64,000 bases of DNA from Diphasiastrum complanatum (lineage: Eukaryota > Streptophyta > Lycopodiopsida > Lycopodiales > Lycopodiaceae). Below the pieces are notes generated by a model. It made no database searches and was not told where the DNA came from. It saw only the letters and a program-made list of their open reading frames with translations. Shown here piece by piece: positions 33,371 to 46,540 of this stretch. The stretch's first letter is position 1, and each line of letters begins with the position of its first letter. The stretch spans positions 19,969,003-20,033,002 of the forward strand of contig CM055111.1 in assembly GCA_029204225.1 (NCBI GenBank), in the 5' to 3' direction. A program made the translations under genes and the position numbers.

Positions 33371-34734
33371 AGTTGCTGAGAGCTCTCCACTTTGAGAATG
33401 TCAACCACCTATAGCAATAAGCCATTCTAATCCAATTGCGACAATTTGTGAAAAACATTTTTGTGATAAAGACTAGCAACAATAAGCACTTGGTTTTGTG
33501 TAGGCGAACGAGGATCTACGCTTTTCCAAGTGACGATCGAAGATGCCAATGCAAAGCGGAGCGACATCGTCCAATATGAGTTGCAGTGGGTCCTACAACA
33601 CATTAGGGGTGGGATGATGTTGGCTGCTTATGACGAATCCCCAAGATACTTGGACAGAGTAGCTCAAGAGCACCTCTCACCTTAGACCGAGGAGGTCTCT
33701 GAGAAGACGAGACTAATGAAGACTGAGAGCCGAGGAATACTAGTTAGTAATGACAAGTAAGAACTGTGTAAGCCTCATGGTGAATCCTGGAAGATGGAAT
33801 GACCATGTAGGGACTAGTATTTCTAGGCAAATGTATTAAATGCAAGTAGACCCCTCTTAAAGAAAGTAGAGTGAGCCACCTTTTGATGGTGATCTCTAGT
33901 GGAGAGCATTATTCCACTTGTAAATTGTGAAATGTGGAAATTCCACTAGGATGCCACCTAAGGAGCTCTGTTGCTTATTTAAGAAACTCCCTTTTTGTGA
34001 AGAGAAGCTTTTTGTGAATTGTATCAACTCCATACTGAAATGAGAAGAGCCTTCATGAGTTTGGTGCATCTATTGAGCTCCTTGATCATGCTTGTTTCTT
34101 GAGTGATGCATTTATGATATTGCCCTTCCCTCCTTTTGTGTGTGTTGTGGACTATAGAGTGGATTAGATTTGCTGCTTTCCTAGAGTGGATTAGTTTCTT
34201 TTCTTGTTTGTGGATTAATGTAGGAACCAGCATTCAGGTAAACTAAATAGGCTGGATTTGTGGTGTAGTTCTTGCATATGTCTTTACAATCTAGTTCTTG
34301 ATGTTCTTGGGATGTTCAAGAATCAAAAGACTGGTTGGTTTCTTGATTCTTGGACTTATAAAATGCTATAGATTAGTTCTTGTTTTTTGTTTTGTCAATT
34401 TATGCAAGTAAAGTAGTGTAGGATCTGATTCAGTTCATTTTCAGAGTAGGTAGCTGTAGAATCTACAGAATGTTCATTTGGGTTGTATGTTGATCTGTGA
34501 ATGAACGTTCTTGGCTTGCATCCATGTATGAATGTAAGTGCGTTCAAGAGAGACGACCCTGAGTTGTCCTCTGACATGCAGGACAAAATATACTACAATG
34601 AGAATCTATTTCCTTTTGCCTAATCTGGGTCTTTAAACAAGAAAGATAATCTCAAGAAGAACCCACCGTCTCTGCTGATAGGCAGAAGTAAGAAAGAATT
34701 AATTTCAAAAAATCAACAGATCCTCTGGATCAGG
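33371..34734. other. No recognisable gene
   Basis: AT-rich. A TATA-like TTATTTAAG (about 33977) follows a block that could be an LTR U3, but I can place no termini. Confidence 0.4.
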
Positions 34735-37620
34735 GGATCTGTCAACAGAAGACGTGTGTGCAACATCAACATCTGACACACATGAGGTGATCCTAGATTC
34801 AGGAGCCACCTCACACTTCGTGACATGAATCATGTATGATTTCAAAAGTGTAGATCCCTCATGATTCATAGTTCTTGGAGATGGATCTAGACTTCAAGTG
34901 AACGGTATTGGTTCACTATGGCTCAACACAAATGGCAGAGACAGACGACTTGAAGGCATTCTGTTCGTGCCTACTCTGCAACAAGACTTGCTCTATGTAG
35001 CAAGAATAGCAGATGCAGGGATGCGTGTGACGTTTTCTGATGAAGCATGCAACGTGATTGATGCCAGTACCAGTACTCTCATCGCTCAAGGCAGAAGGAA
35101 AGGGAACCTATATCATCTGAAAGTATGCCTACCTGTAGATCAGGTGCATCAGACTCATGACGACTCGCCAGACGCTTTGTGGCACAGAAGACTCTGCCAC
35201 ATGAACTCAATGGCACTTTAGCAAGCAAGCCATCATGGAGCAATAATAGGGGTCAGCATCTCGAATGCAACCAGTTCAACCACATGTGATGCATGCTTGA
35301 AGGGCAAGATGTCACGCACACCATTCATCAAAGACTCCTACAGAACAACAAAGATTATGGAGCTAGTACACTCTAACATCTGCGGATCATTCAGAGTGGT
35401 CTCAGTAGGAGATTCAAAGTATTACATAACCTCCATTGATGATTATAGCAAATTTTTCAGAGTGTATTTCATTCAGAATAAATTTGAAACACTTGATAAA
35501 TTCATAGAATATGTGAATTCGACAAAAAGATGCACAGACAGCAAAGTAAAGCAGATCAGAATAGATGGAGGTGGCGAATACATCTCCAATCGCTTCACTA
35601 TCTTTTGTAATGATTGTGGCATCATTCACAAAAGAACTGCAGCCTACACACCGCAGTTGTTGTTGAACGAAAGAACAAGATCCTAATGGAAGCAGCCAGA
35701 TGCATGATGGCCTACTCGAAAGCTCCAAGGGCACTATGGGCTGAAGTAGTAGCTATAGCCGCATACTCCAGAACAGAACATGCAAGTCTGGTGTTCATCA
35801 CACGACAACCTGTCTCAGGTCAGAATCTTTGGCTATGCAGCTTATGCACATATTCCTGATAAGCTTTGAAAGAAGCTTGACGAGAAAGCTGAGTAGGGAT
35901 TCCAGGTAGGTTATGACAACAACTCATCATACTGCAGAGTCTACATGTCAGACACAAACACTATGAAAATAGTGAGAGATGTCAGATTTGATAAGAGCTA
36001 GACAATGGCCAATGACGATCCTGTCAGCTACGAAGTTATGGAGAGACAGTACTATGACCTGCCACCAACGGTAGAGGGAGCAAGGGACGAACATGAAAAC
36101 GAAGATTTTCGAGTCGTCTCCCATTCGAGCGACGAATCTGATGAAGAAAGATTCGAGAGACAACCTAATGCCGCAGTTCTTGTAAACCAAGATGGTTCCG
36201 GACCGAGCAGAGCATACAAGGGAAAAGACATAGCTGTTTTAGGAGGATCTCCCAGAAGGTCGACAAGACCACGAAGAGCGCCAGCAAGAAATGTGCCAGG
36301 CAACTCAGCTTCCACATCAGAAGAGTTCTGCGGGTTCAGTGACGAACCATAGACTTTCAAGGAGGTGATTGAAGGTCTAGAAAAGGACAGATGAATCCAA
36401 TCCATGAACGAAGAGATGGAGTCCATGAGGAAGAACCAGGTATGGACGCTGAAGCCATTACCACATAAGCGCAAGATTGCCAAATGCAAATGGGTCTTCA
36501 AGCTCAAATATGGACTAGACGGGTGTAACGAAATACAAGACAAGACTGGTAGCGAAATATGGTATTGACTACTCTGAAACCTTCTCTCCTGTCGTCAAAC
36601 ATTCATCCTTATGTCTGTTATTTGCATATGCAGCAGCTTATGACCTCAGGATCCACATTGTGGATGATAAGACAGTCTTCTTGCATGGTGAATTAGACGA
36701 AGAGGTCTACATGGATCAACCCCCAGGAGATGTCTTGAATTCACTTCCTGACTATGCATGCAGAATGCATAGAAGCATCTACGGTCTGAAACAATGAGTC
36801 CGACAATGGTACAAGAAGAAAGATCAAGCCCTGAAATCATTAGGATTCAAGCCTCTGTTGGCTGATTCCAATGTATATGTCAGAGTTATAGATGGGCAGA
36901 TCATCATTGTGGTTGTGTATGTGGATAACACTCTGATACTTTGCAGGAGTGAGCAGCTAATTGCTGATCTCAAAACATTTCAAGATCGTGGATCTGGGAG
37001 AAGCAAGGTGTTACCTAGGCTTGCAAATTGAAAGGGACTATGAGGGAAGTAAGTTATACCTTCACCAGTCCAGATACACCCAGAAGATCCTAGAAGACTT
37101 TGGGATGCTGAACTGCCAAGGAGCGAATACTCCAATGCTCGCAGGGACAGTGCTGATAAACGATGATTGTCCGAAGACTGAGGAAGAGAGAAAACAGATG
37201 CAGCTCACACCTTACAAGAAGCTGATAGGTTCGCTGATGTACCTTGCAGACAACACACGTCCTGACATCTCTTATGCAGTGTTCAGGATGAGCCAATTCT
37301 GCACGAATCCAAGCTTGACACATTGGAATATTGCAAAACGAATTTTGCAATATCTTCAATTGACGAGGGAGTATGCAATCTCAGGGGGATGCATCGTCTC
37401 ATCAGGAGCAGTAGTTCTCTGGGTTAGCAAGAAGCAGACCGTTGTGGCCCAATCATCCTGCGAAGCAGAGTACATTGCAGCAGCAAAGATGGCCAACGAG
37501 ATAATTTGGCTAAGGCAGTTCCTGGACGAATTGGACGAAACAAGGAACGAGCCTCTGGTCTTGCAGATGGATAACACCTCTACAATACATCTGACGAAAG
37601 AATATGGAGGAATCATTGTA
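34735..37620 (+). pseudogene. Ty1/copia protease-integrase-RT-RNase H relic
   Basis: It follows the copia order with many stops and shifts: protease HEVILDSGATSHFVT; GILFVPTLQQDLLYVARIAD (34898-35221); integrase zinc site (ALWHRRLCHMN … CDACLKGK); the core, where the first catalytic aspartate is changed (HSNICG for HSDICG); DGGGEYISNRF; ERKNKILMEAARCM; linker RRSTRPRRAPARN (36005-36352); RT with YVDN instead of YVDD (about 36918); LGLQIERDYEG and IGSLMYLADNTRPDISYAV (36961-37662); RNase H VAQSSCEAEYIAAAK and LQMDNTSTIHLTKE. The closest relative in the window is 56285-57219. It is inactive. Confidence 0.9.
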
Positions 37621-37819
37621 TTTACATTCTATTTGGTTCTTCATATTCTAGTTACATCTTGATGTGTAAAATTGATGTAAGAAATAGTGAAGCATCCAAT
37701 GTGGATACTATTTTCTATATCAATTATGAAGGCTATTATAAAACCATAGAAAGAAGGTCTATACTTGGAATGGATATCATTCTATCAAAGTTGTGTGGTA
37801 GAACTAGTTAAAGAGAGAG
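37621..37819 (+). other. 3' untranslated end of an LTR element with polypurine tract
   Basis: Matches 9340-9537. It ends with the purine tract AAAGAGAGAG (37810-37819) next to TGTGAAAAATTG. The joint with the copia relic near 37610 suggests that this tail belongs to a different element. Confidence 0.6.
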
Positions 37820-38280
37820 TGTGAAAAATTGTCAACTAGTTTAAGATTTTTCATGTTGAGTTTATTTGGCAAATTTGAGGCCAATATGTATTTTAATCTT
37901 AGAGCTATATAGACTTTATAAAGTTAATAAGGGCTAAGAATAGTGTATTTATAATTTTTGGCAACTTAGGCAAGTTGATAAGGTCGAATTTGGACCTACT
38001 CTAATTGGTTAGTATAGATGCATTGAATCTAGTCATGTTAGATTTAGGGTTTGGAACAGATCTAGAACCTTCCATAAGTTGATAAGCTTGAGTAAGAGCA
38101 TCCAAATAGGACAAAAGGCTATTATAAATAGGCTACAAGCGTGGGAGCATTTCATCTCTCTCATTCTTCTCTCATTCATTCTTATGGAATATTTCTTTGG
38201 GGTTCTACATCCATGTTTGCATTTTGGTGATGATATAATAATGGATTATTGTGTATAAAATGCTATTTTTCTTATATGTA
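37820..38280 (+). repeat. Partial 3' LTR (TGTGAAAA family)
   Basis: Starts TGTGAAAAATTGTCAAC after a polypurine tract, as at 9538, and runs to a stretch matching 9980-10005 (GTATAAAATGCTATTTT against GTATAATGCTATTTT). No CA end is found, so it is probably truncated near 38280. Confidence 0.65.
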
Positions 38281-39537
38281 TGAGGTCCCACGTGTGAGTA
38301 CTGTTGTTGTACGACTGTTGCACAGACTGGAACAAGAAATCAACTTACATAAGTGATTTTTACAATAAATCAACTTCTTGTTGAGTTTACGTCTTTTACA
38401 TGTAGTAGATGCAATATTTCTACATTGTAAAAATCTTGATTTCTCAAAAAAAATATGTATGCAATTCATGTTCGCCACATTGTGTGAACATAAGATAATT
38501 GTAAAATTTTGGCCACCATATTATGGAAAGTGAAAGTGGTCACCTACTTTCTTGACATATGATAAAATCTTTATGAAACTTGAAAATGACCTCACATGAG
38601 AGGAAATATTTGTTTAGCGGCAAAAAATTTGGGACGCAGGATTTTGAAGGCAAATTTTTTTAAAAACCGATAAACAAATTGAAGGGAAATCTAATTTAAA
38701 AATTTTAGCCATGAATAAAGGATTTCATCATTATCCTTTAAATTTTATGCTTGAGAAAGATCCTTTTATTTTACACTTAGTAAGATCACTCTTTAGTTAC
38801 AACTTCACTTGACAAACTCACCATAATTTTATGACGAAATTATGTTGCTAAAATGAACTTTTTTTTTTGCATACATATTAAGCAACTAGTTACAACATAT
38901 ACAACTTGGCAATGCCATTTACAAAGCTAGCCTCCTTAGATGTTACTACATAGCATAGTGGTCGGGATTCAAGACTTCACCTTTTTGGTGGCAATCAACA
39001 ACTCTACCCAGTACACTCCACTGTGATGGGCAAATCCTTTTTTAGTACCTAAACGATAAACTAGGCTTAAATAACTCCAATTTCAAAATCTTGGATGCCA
39101 CATGTAGTAGAAGCTCCTAGAAGCAACGGGTTTTTGTGTGTGAGGCTTCTTCCAATTCTTTTTGATAGACTCTCTAAATCAATACGAATCTTCTCGGACT
39201 CCTCTTTTTTGGCTGCAAAGTTCAAACGTGCTCAATTCAAGATGGCCACGACGCTAAGACCTCGGGCTCCAGCCTCCGACGCGGACCGACCTCTCACATA
39301 AGAAATATTTAGGCATCCCTAATTTCCTTTCATGAGTCCAAGTGAGAGGACTACTGTCTAAGCACCAACGCCACGCAGCTGCCTCACGGACGGTGGTATT
39401 CAGTCATTCGCTATTCCTATTCTCGAATCTCCACCGGCTATTCTCGCCCTTGTTCAGAATTGCACGACTGGGCCCTGCAGCAATGCCTGCCATCAGTTTT
39501 TTCGCCCTTTTTGTGGAAGAATATTTCGGATCCCATG
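38281..39537. other. No recognisable gene
   Basis: AT-rich up to about 39080, then more mixed composition. Short plus-strand frames at 39095-39301 and 39342-39545 match no family I know. A CACGTG is at 38289. Confidence 0.45.
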
Positions 39538-39562
39538 AACCCTAAACCCTAAACCCTAAACC
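39538..39562. repeat. Short CCCTAAA (plant telomere-type) tract
   Basis: About three consecutive CCCTAAA units. In plants such telo-boxes occur in promoters and 5' UTRs as well as at interstitial telomere sites. It lies about 550 bp upstream of the transporter's first recognisable exon, so a 5'-regulatory role is possible. Confidence 0.7.
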
Positions 39563-40087
39563 GTGAAACATAGTCAGAGCCGACTCTGAACTCTGGACTT
39601 TTGTGCTACGTGCAACAAGCTTCTTGCTTGATCGAGAATATAATAAGATCAGACATACATGTATAGTTATTGCTGGATCGATCTTCAAACCTGTATAAGT
39701 GTAGATTGTCGCAGGACATTGTGAATGCTTTCATACAGTACATACAAAGCTTAGATATTTTGCATGACTTCTTGTTTCAATAGATCAAGTCATCGCTTGA
39801 TAATTGACTAAATATCAGACATTTTATCACTGGCAGATAAAAAAAACAACTAGCTCATCAAAGGTTGATCTCCAAAATACATCCAACTGACTGTACAATA
39901 AGTGAAGAACACGTAGGGCTTGTTCGTAGAGTTGTAAAGCAGATTAATTCTTTATGCGGGAAAAGTTTGAAGCACTCAATTTGGCTCTGCTGTCATATAA
40001 GCTGCACGTCGAACGAGTTTGGGTGCTTTTAAGAAATAGGGAATGTTTCTGCAATTAAATGCCGTGACTTTTGCTCCAAAACATTAA

Positions 40088-43000
40088 TTTCGACGCACTT
40101 CAATATCTGGCACTCGACTTAAGTGTTCAGTTCGAGATCTTGCTATACAATGTCTCGTACGAATAAAAAGAATAAATAACGTTTCCTCTGATACATCAGC
40201 TTCTAGCTCTACACGTGTTCGTGATAGTTACTCTGTGTACAATGACAGGCCGTGTGTGGCAAACAGGAAATGTGTTGTAGCTTCTCGTCTCCACCAAGCA
40301 CAATATCCTATACTCAACTACTCTTGCCACAGATCTAATTCCCTTGCAAGATTGTCGAAGAAATTTACCTATGTCGCAGCCGATGTAGATCGCAGATGGA
40401 GTTATATGGGTTCGATAGATTGCTGCAAACGACCGCAATGTAGATGTGTATGTCTTAGATTTGACATAGAAAAACACATCTTGAAGGCAAGACAAAAGAA
40501 AGATAGTAGATACCGTGTGAAAGAGGACGATAGTAGAAGTCTGGTAAACAAGACAATTCACGATCCCGAAAACGAATGCCCATACGCAGCAGTGGACCAA
40601 GCACCTCACAATGCAAATCCCTCAAATTACATCGGCGCCATCCGTCCACAGCTAGTAAGTACAAATGCATTTGAAATTTCAATCCAATTTGATCGAATGC
40701 CCAAGTCTGATTGATCTGCCTTTGATCCGTCTTCTAGCTAAAACGTTATGTACTATTTCTTCACGTGTATATTTTATGTCTTTACTCGCATGATGATTGA
40801 GTTTTTATATAAGGTTAATGAAACTCTATTGATTGATCCGTCTTTACCTAGAACGTTATGTAGTAATTTTTACCTGCATATTTCCATTTGATGCGAGGTT
40901 AATGAAAGTCTACGAGGTGTTGAATTAGTGAACAGATGATCCGACTTTTAGCAATATAACTGTTTGTTCCACTACATTATATTCATGTTTTCTTCCAAAA
41001 TTGTTCACGCTTTATAGTTGATATTGGTTGTCGCAGGCGTCATCTCAAAGATTGTTTGGAAACGTTCTGGAAGTAGACTCCGGCTTCCATAAACTCGCCT
41101 GGTTGAAAAGAATAAGGAAACTGGCCAAGAGTAAGCAAGTCATCGCTCTGATGCTGTTGAACCTATTAGCTGCTCTATACGGTTCGGGTATTGCTGCAAC
41201 AGAGATTGCTGATGACGCCACACCTGGCATGCCTCCAAGCTTCAGTTCTCTTTTACGATCTATATCGGCCCTGTTGGTTCATTTTTCAGCTTTGATTAGC
41301 GCCCCGAGGGATCTGGACCCTACACTTATCAGAGCAGGAGTGGAGCTAGGCTCATGGTCATTCCTATATAGCATCATCCAAACATTCGGTGCAAACGGGG
41401 ATGGTTTGAACGATGCGCCGTTGCTGTATACACTCAGCGTAAGTGCTTCAACAAAGATGATGCTAAAAGACAATGATTACATTGACCTGAAAATATTAAG
41501 AATCTTTTCCCCGCCTTGAAACCACACTGCAATGTACAACATAAGACATATCGTAGCATTGTACGTACGTAATTTTCAATACTAGTGCGAAATGTTAAGA
41601 ACATGGATCTTGAGATACAAACTTATGGCAATGCAATATTATGAAAGTGATGAAAATGAAGTGTTTATTGTTTGATTATCTCTATCGTTATGATCTTGCG
41701 GTTTTGTCTTTTTACAAAACTCTTTCCATCATTTCATATAAGAATTCGAAGACACAAAACTTTTGTTTACATGTCTTTCCCTCCTTCAAGCTAACAATGC
41801 ATGGATAGCAGGTGATGCTTGTTCCCTTGATGAAACTTTGCGCTGGCCGGTCGGTAACTGGAGTCAAGTGGCTTTCTACCTTTATAGCACTATCTGGTAA
41901 TCTATCTAATATCAGCTATCAAATATTTAGTCATTCAGGCAGTTAATTAGTAGAAGCTCTCAGATGTACTACATGGTAAAAGGCATTCAGTGCATGGTCT
42001 TTCTGGAGGTGTCGATAACCTATCCCAGATGAGCGGTTAAAGTCACTAATCAAACATTGATTTTCCCTGTTAGGTATGGGTGTGCTGGAGGAAGAAGGTT
42101 CAGGGTGGATGTAGCGCAGGCATCCCAAAGGGAGCCGGGAACCACGACTTAGCTTCCCAGCATTCAACTCTTGCCATCCAAACCCACTTGACATACAAGC
42201 AGCCAACTCGCCAACAACGATCAGACTTAACCAACTTGAAGTTCCGAAAACCAACATTGAGATCCAACCTGGCGCCATGCCAGATCGGGGGTCCCGACGT
42301 GGGTGACTTCCCTCCAAGCAAGCCGCCCGACATACATCAAACTTAACCAACTTGAAGCTTCGTTACAAACGAGTAACATCCAATCCAAGCAAGCGGTCTG
42401 ACTTACATCAGACTTAACCAACTGAAAGCTTCGTCACGAGCGCTGGAAGCCAACCTGGCGCCACGCCAGACTGGACAGCCATAAACAGGTAACATCCACC
42501 CAAGCAAGCCATCCAACTCAGCCGACAGGTTAGAGCCCGTTCCCCAAGAGCTTAACCCATTCACGTTCATGCAAGGAACACTCAAAACCACAAGCCGCGA
42601 CAGATATGGAAACAACCAGTTCTTGGACCAAATGGTCCCGACAGCATACCGCTAGCGCCACGGACCGAATGGTCCCGACGACATACCGCTGGCGTCCCGG
42701 GATACGACCCTCAGCTATGTGCCAAGTTAAAAATTTTGAAAGCGGCCTTACAACTGGCGCTTTTACCGAACACTGAAACCCAGAAGGTAATCAAAGTCAG
42801 TTTGAGGAAAATCCCACTTTATTGATAAATCTGAGAAGGTTACATTTCAAGTGTGTGACCGACCCTAGTCTCCGGGGCGCTAGCATGCCAAGGCGAGAGC
42901 CATGACAACATTCCAGCAAGGGAGGCTGAGACTTGGTTGGAGCTCGTCCTGAGTCGCAACCCGCACTCCCCTATAGTATTGGTGTGATTCGGCACCTCCC

Positions 43001-44199
43001 CTCATACCAAGCACTCTACCTAAGCTGGTAAAGCACATTTTTCTCTCTCTAGGATTTTCTCTTTCTAGAAAGTCATTTTCTCTCTCTAGATTTTATTGAT
43101 CCCCAGGCTTCCTTTAATCATGCCTAGATCGTGTGAGGTGATTCCACATCGATCTGAGCTCTCTGGACTCCGCTAGAACCGATCAAAGATTTTCAGCCAT
43201 AGGAACTTGGCGCCGGCTGGATTCTGGTCACAGTTGGCGCTGGGAGCAGCAGGGGCGCTGCTGGCACCGGGGACATAGCTGGCGCCAATGGCGCCGGAAG
43301 TAAAGCTTGTAAAGGTAGCTTTACAACAGTGGAAAGGCATCATTATTCCACAACGTGGAAACCCGTGGGTTTTCGCGAGTTCATTAATTTCTGCTCTGCA
43401 AATATTTCGATCAGAAGTCTTTGGAATCGCTAAAGCATTGGATGCAAAGCGTTTAAATGCCATTCAGTCGGCCGTATTATTTGTCCTCAGCTTTTTCTGG
43501 GAGATATGCAACCTGTGCACCAGTTCTAGTGATTAGGGTTTAGACTTTACAACACTGGCTCAACATTTACCATGGCTTCCATTAATCTACAATGGCATCG
43601 TCTGTGGTGGAATTTGCAGCTGGTTGGAAATACGAGCTCTGCGTGGAGTGAACGCATCCGTCGCCACTTTGATTTACATGACTATTCCGGTCTGGGGTGC
43701 ATTTTTCTCTACACTTCTCCGACACAAATCTCCGAGCGAGCTTGAACTTGTGGGAGCGCCAATGATTCTACTAGCAACTATGTGGACTAACAAAATGACT
43801 TCTGAACAGCGTACCAATAGTTCTCAACCATACCAAAATGATCATGGCCTTACTAGACAGAACAGAGATCAGAGTAGCCATTTGAATCGTCGACAGGAAT
43901 TTTCCAGGCCAGATGAAGGCTATTTGATGGAAAATGTCCTGGCATCGACGCTCCTCAGTGCTGAACATCTTCCAGGAGTCATGTTAATATCTCAACTAAA
44001 ATCTCCGTTATATACTGCTCAAACTGAGAGGCTTGTCAAAGATGTAGATGTCATATTTCAAGAGAACATGGATTGTCTATCCGACTTTACCACCATTTTT
44101 AAACCTCCACAATGCGCCGAAGTTCATAATACGGCTGTAAATGTTGGATCTCCATGTTTTCTGTGCACTGAAGAGCATGTCTGTGATATTGGCGCATGA
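40088..44199 (+). pseudogene. EamA/DMT-type membrane transporter gene, interrupted
   Basis: Exon 1 (open from 40088, donor GTAAGT at 40655) is rich in Ser/Arg/Thr at its N-terminal side, like a plastid transit peptide; no clear upstream ATG. Exon 2 (41037-41438, after TTGTCGCAG, donor GTAAGT) encodes helices such as VIALMLLNLLAALYGSGIAA and LIRAGVELGSWSFLYSIIQT. Exon 3 (41812-41896, after GATAGCAG) gives VMLVPLMKLCAGRSVTGVKW and LSTFIALSG. All joints are phase-consistent. The exon 4 region (43355-44199) reads GNPWVFASSLISALQIFRSE, WLEIRALRGVNASVATLIYM and TIPVWGAFFSTLLRHKSPSE. This order fits an EamA drug/metabolite transporter, a plastid or plasma-membrane exporter class; the substrate is unknown. 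Defects: TAG at 43534 where copies have Trp, AC in place of the AG acceptor at 43353-43354, and a 1.4-kb insertion in intron 3. Confidence 0.8.
41940..43350 (+). mobile_element. Insertion in transporter intron 3, possible gypsy LTR
   Basis: GC-richer than its surroundings, with imperfect tandem blocks (ACTTAACCAACTTGAAGCTTCG-like units around 42180-42440; a 37-bp pair, GGTCCCGAC…ATACCGCT, at 42629-42705). At 43208 it reads TGGCGCCGG, like a gypsy primer binding site, followed by GGCGC-rich sequence. The copies of the exon at 6990 and 54062 lack all of this and show the normal exon edge. Element type and outer limits are inferred. Confidence 0.45.
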
Positions 44200-45054
44200 T
44201 CAATGCTTAATATTTTGTTTGCCAAATGCGTAATTCAATCTAAGTAGATATAAATGATAGGCCCACGCTTCGTGCGGTGGTCTACTGTGCGTGTGTTGGG
44301 CTTGGCTACTCAGATTCCATTCGCTTCCCTGACCCACTCGTGGGCGGAAACTTGGGCCAAAAGCTCAAAGCCTCCTTAATATAAAAAGTTAAATAGAATT
44401 AGTAGCAGTTTTAGCTTTCTAACGAGATTAGTTTCTTAGCACTACGTCTTAAGAAGCATGAGGACAAAAGTTGCTAAAATACCTTGGAGAGCAGGAAATT
44501 GTGTGCAAGTTCTATTTGCATTTTCACTAGCTTTAAGATCCGCTTTCCACTGATCTATGATCTGTATAAGCTTCTTTGCTGTCAACTATCCCCTAGGCAC
44601 ATCCGAATCAAAAGCCTGCCATGTGTGTATAAACTCTCTCGTCCATCTCACGATTTTGCGGTTCTGATCTCCGTCAGTCCATTGATTATTTATCGCGCAG
44701 TACAGAATCACGTTTTGGTAATTATAATCAGTTCGGAGCCATGGAGGTTAAGAATCATGCAAGAGCATAAGAGGTCAGATGTGACAAGACATTTGACCAT
44801 TGCTTTCATTCCCAGCAAGACATGTTCATGTTCTCAGACTAAAGTGCGTGAGCTCCAAGCCGTTCTGTGAAGCATACGCGGTTTCAGCATCAGCATGGAA
44901 GGGCTTGTACGTATGATAGGTACAAGCCTGAAGCCTCAGTGCCATGTTACAATGCGCTATTTCATTTTGGGAACAAACCGCTCAAAGATATTGTGATACA
45001 TATATAATCAAGTAAAGCGAGACGATTACTCGTGAGGGAACCATATTTCTCCCA
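44200..45054. other. No recognisable gene
   Basis: The plus-strand frame 44484-44870 has no family match that I know. The sequence separates the transporter remnant from a copia LTR. Confidence 0.45.
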
Positions 45055-45420
45055 TGCCAATGCACTGCGTGGATTTGCATGCAGGGCTTTAAGAAAGCAG
45101 AGGAAGATCAATATAGGTAGTTTCTCTTGTTGTGTCAGATCTCGAATGCAAATGCTTCTGTTGTTAATCGTGTGTCTAAGTTTTTCTTGTTCATTTTAAT
45201 TCCGCACCTTGGTTGAAACTATGTTGAATGCTGCATTCATTTTATAAACGTAGATCAGCATAGCCTGATACATTTTGGAGGATTGTAGGAGTGATTCAGC
45301 TGGCAATTTCTAGCAATCGCATATGAACTCCATCCGAGTCGCAAGAGGATTGTGGTTCCTATCGTGAAAGCTTTGCGACTACGAAATCCAAATCGTGATA
45401 CACGAATCTGATTCTCATCA
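45055..45420 (+). repeat. 5' LTR of a plus-strand copia relic
   Basis: TGCCAATGCACTG … GATTCTCATCA, 366 bp. The start is confirmed because it coincides with the start of the LTR at 57220, where the flanks differ. The end is confirmed by the PBS one base on. Confidence 0.85.
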
Positions 45421-45421
45421 G

Positions 45422-45433
45422 TGGTATCAGAGC
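45422..45433 (+). other. Copia primer binding site
   Basis: TGGTATCAGAGC, one base after the LTR end. Confidence 0.93.
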
Positions 45434-45536
45434 GGGTCATCCTATCATATTCTGACATAGCGAAGAAACTAGCAGATCTAGGAGGCCAAGCATTCAAACA
45501 AACAACCATCAACAAGGAAACAGACTCCAAGAAGCA

Positions 45537-46540
45537 ATGGCTTCAATCAGCAACATGCAGAGGAAGATCTGCACAATACTTGATTCCTTAGGATCTAACT
45601 TTCTAGCCTGGAAAGTTAAGACATCTTTGATACTCAAGGGTGAAGGCCTATTCTCCTGGGTGGATGGCACATAAGAAATGCCTATGACAACAGGCAAGGA
45701 GCTACGCGAATGGAGGGAGAAAAATGACAAGGCAGTAGCCTTGCTATCATCTTCCACCGAAGATAGTCTCACACTTGACCTGGCTACACTCTCCAAAGCT
45801 AAGGAGATGTGGAATGCATTACTCACCATATTTTAGAGGAAATCAAGAAGTCAAATCATGATGTTGGAAGATCAGCTGACGAATTTGCAGTGGGATCGAA
45901 AAAAACTCACTTCTTTCGTAAGAAAGATGAAGAATCTGTTTCTTCACTACATAACTCTGGAGCAGAGAACGTTGTGTCAGCTGAGAAGCAGCTCACGTAC
46001 CTATTGAGAGCCTTACCCATATCATTCCAGATGACAAGAACCCTGCTCGCGAAAGATCCCGCCATGAACCTCGAAAAGGCAATTGTCGAGATTTGAGAGG
46101 AAGTCGAGGCCAGAGAACATCTTGATCACAAAGATGGTTTTGACTAGGCCCTCTACGGCAACAAAGAAAAATAAAAGAAGCAATTTAAGCCTGAGAGGGA
46201 GTCCAACCAGCAAGCAAAGGGAACAAGCAAAGGAAACTAGAAGACCAAAGGGAGGTCAAAACAACAAGGTGCAGACAAGAAGACTTGTGTGAGATGTAGA
46301 AGAGACGGGCATTCAATAGATACATGCTGGCTCAATCCCAAGATTGAGTGTATCCATTGCCACAAGAAGGGTCACGTAGCCATGGATTGCCACCAGAACC
46401 CGAGAAACAAGTCAGCACAGAACAGATAGGAGAACAGCAATAGTTCATTCTATGTCGAGGAGCTCGAGAGCTCAAAAATGAGCGAAGAAAGAACGAACAG
46501 AAATTGTTTGACTGCCTATATCTGTGAAGATGTTGGCTGA
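45537..46540 (+). pseudogene. Ty1/copia gag relic
   Basis: Starts MASISNMQRKICTILDSLGS; gag core LATLSKAKEMWNALLTIF; then, after shifts, two zinc knuckles (CVRCRRDGHSIDTC and CIHCHKKGHVAMDC) and SFYVEELESSKMSEERTN. A TAG follows DGT at about 45672. It ends just before the protease would begin and is joined to a gypsy gag relic near 46540. Confidence 0.85.

Noticed and set aside
39095..39545. Two short plus-strand frames before the CCCTAAA tract as an upstream exon of the transporter
   Set aside because: No splice-site pairing, start context or motif links them to exon 1 at 40088.
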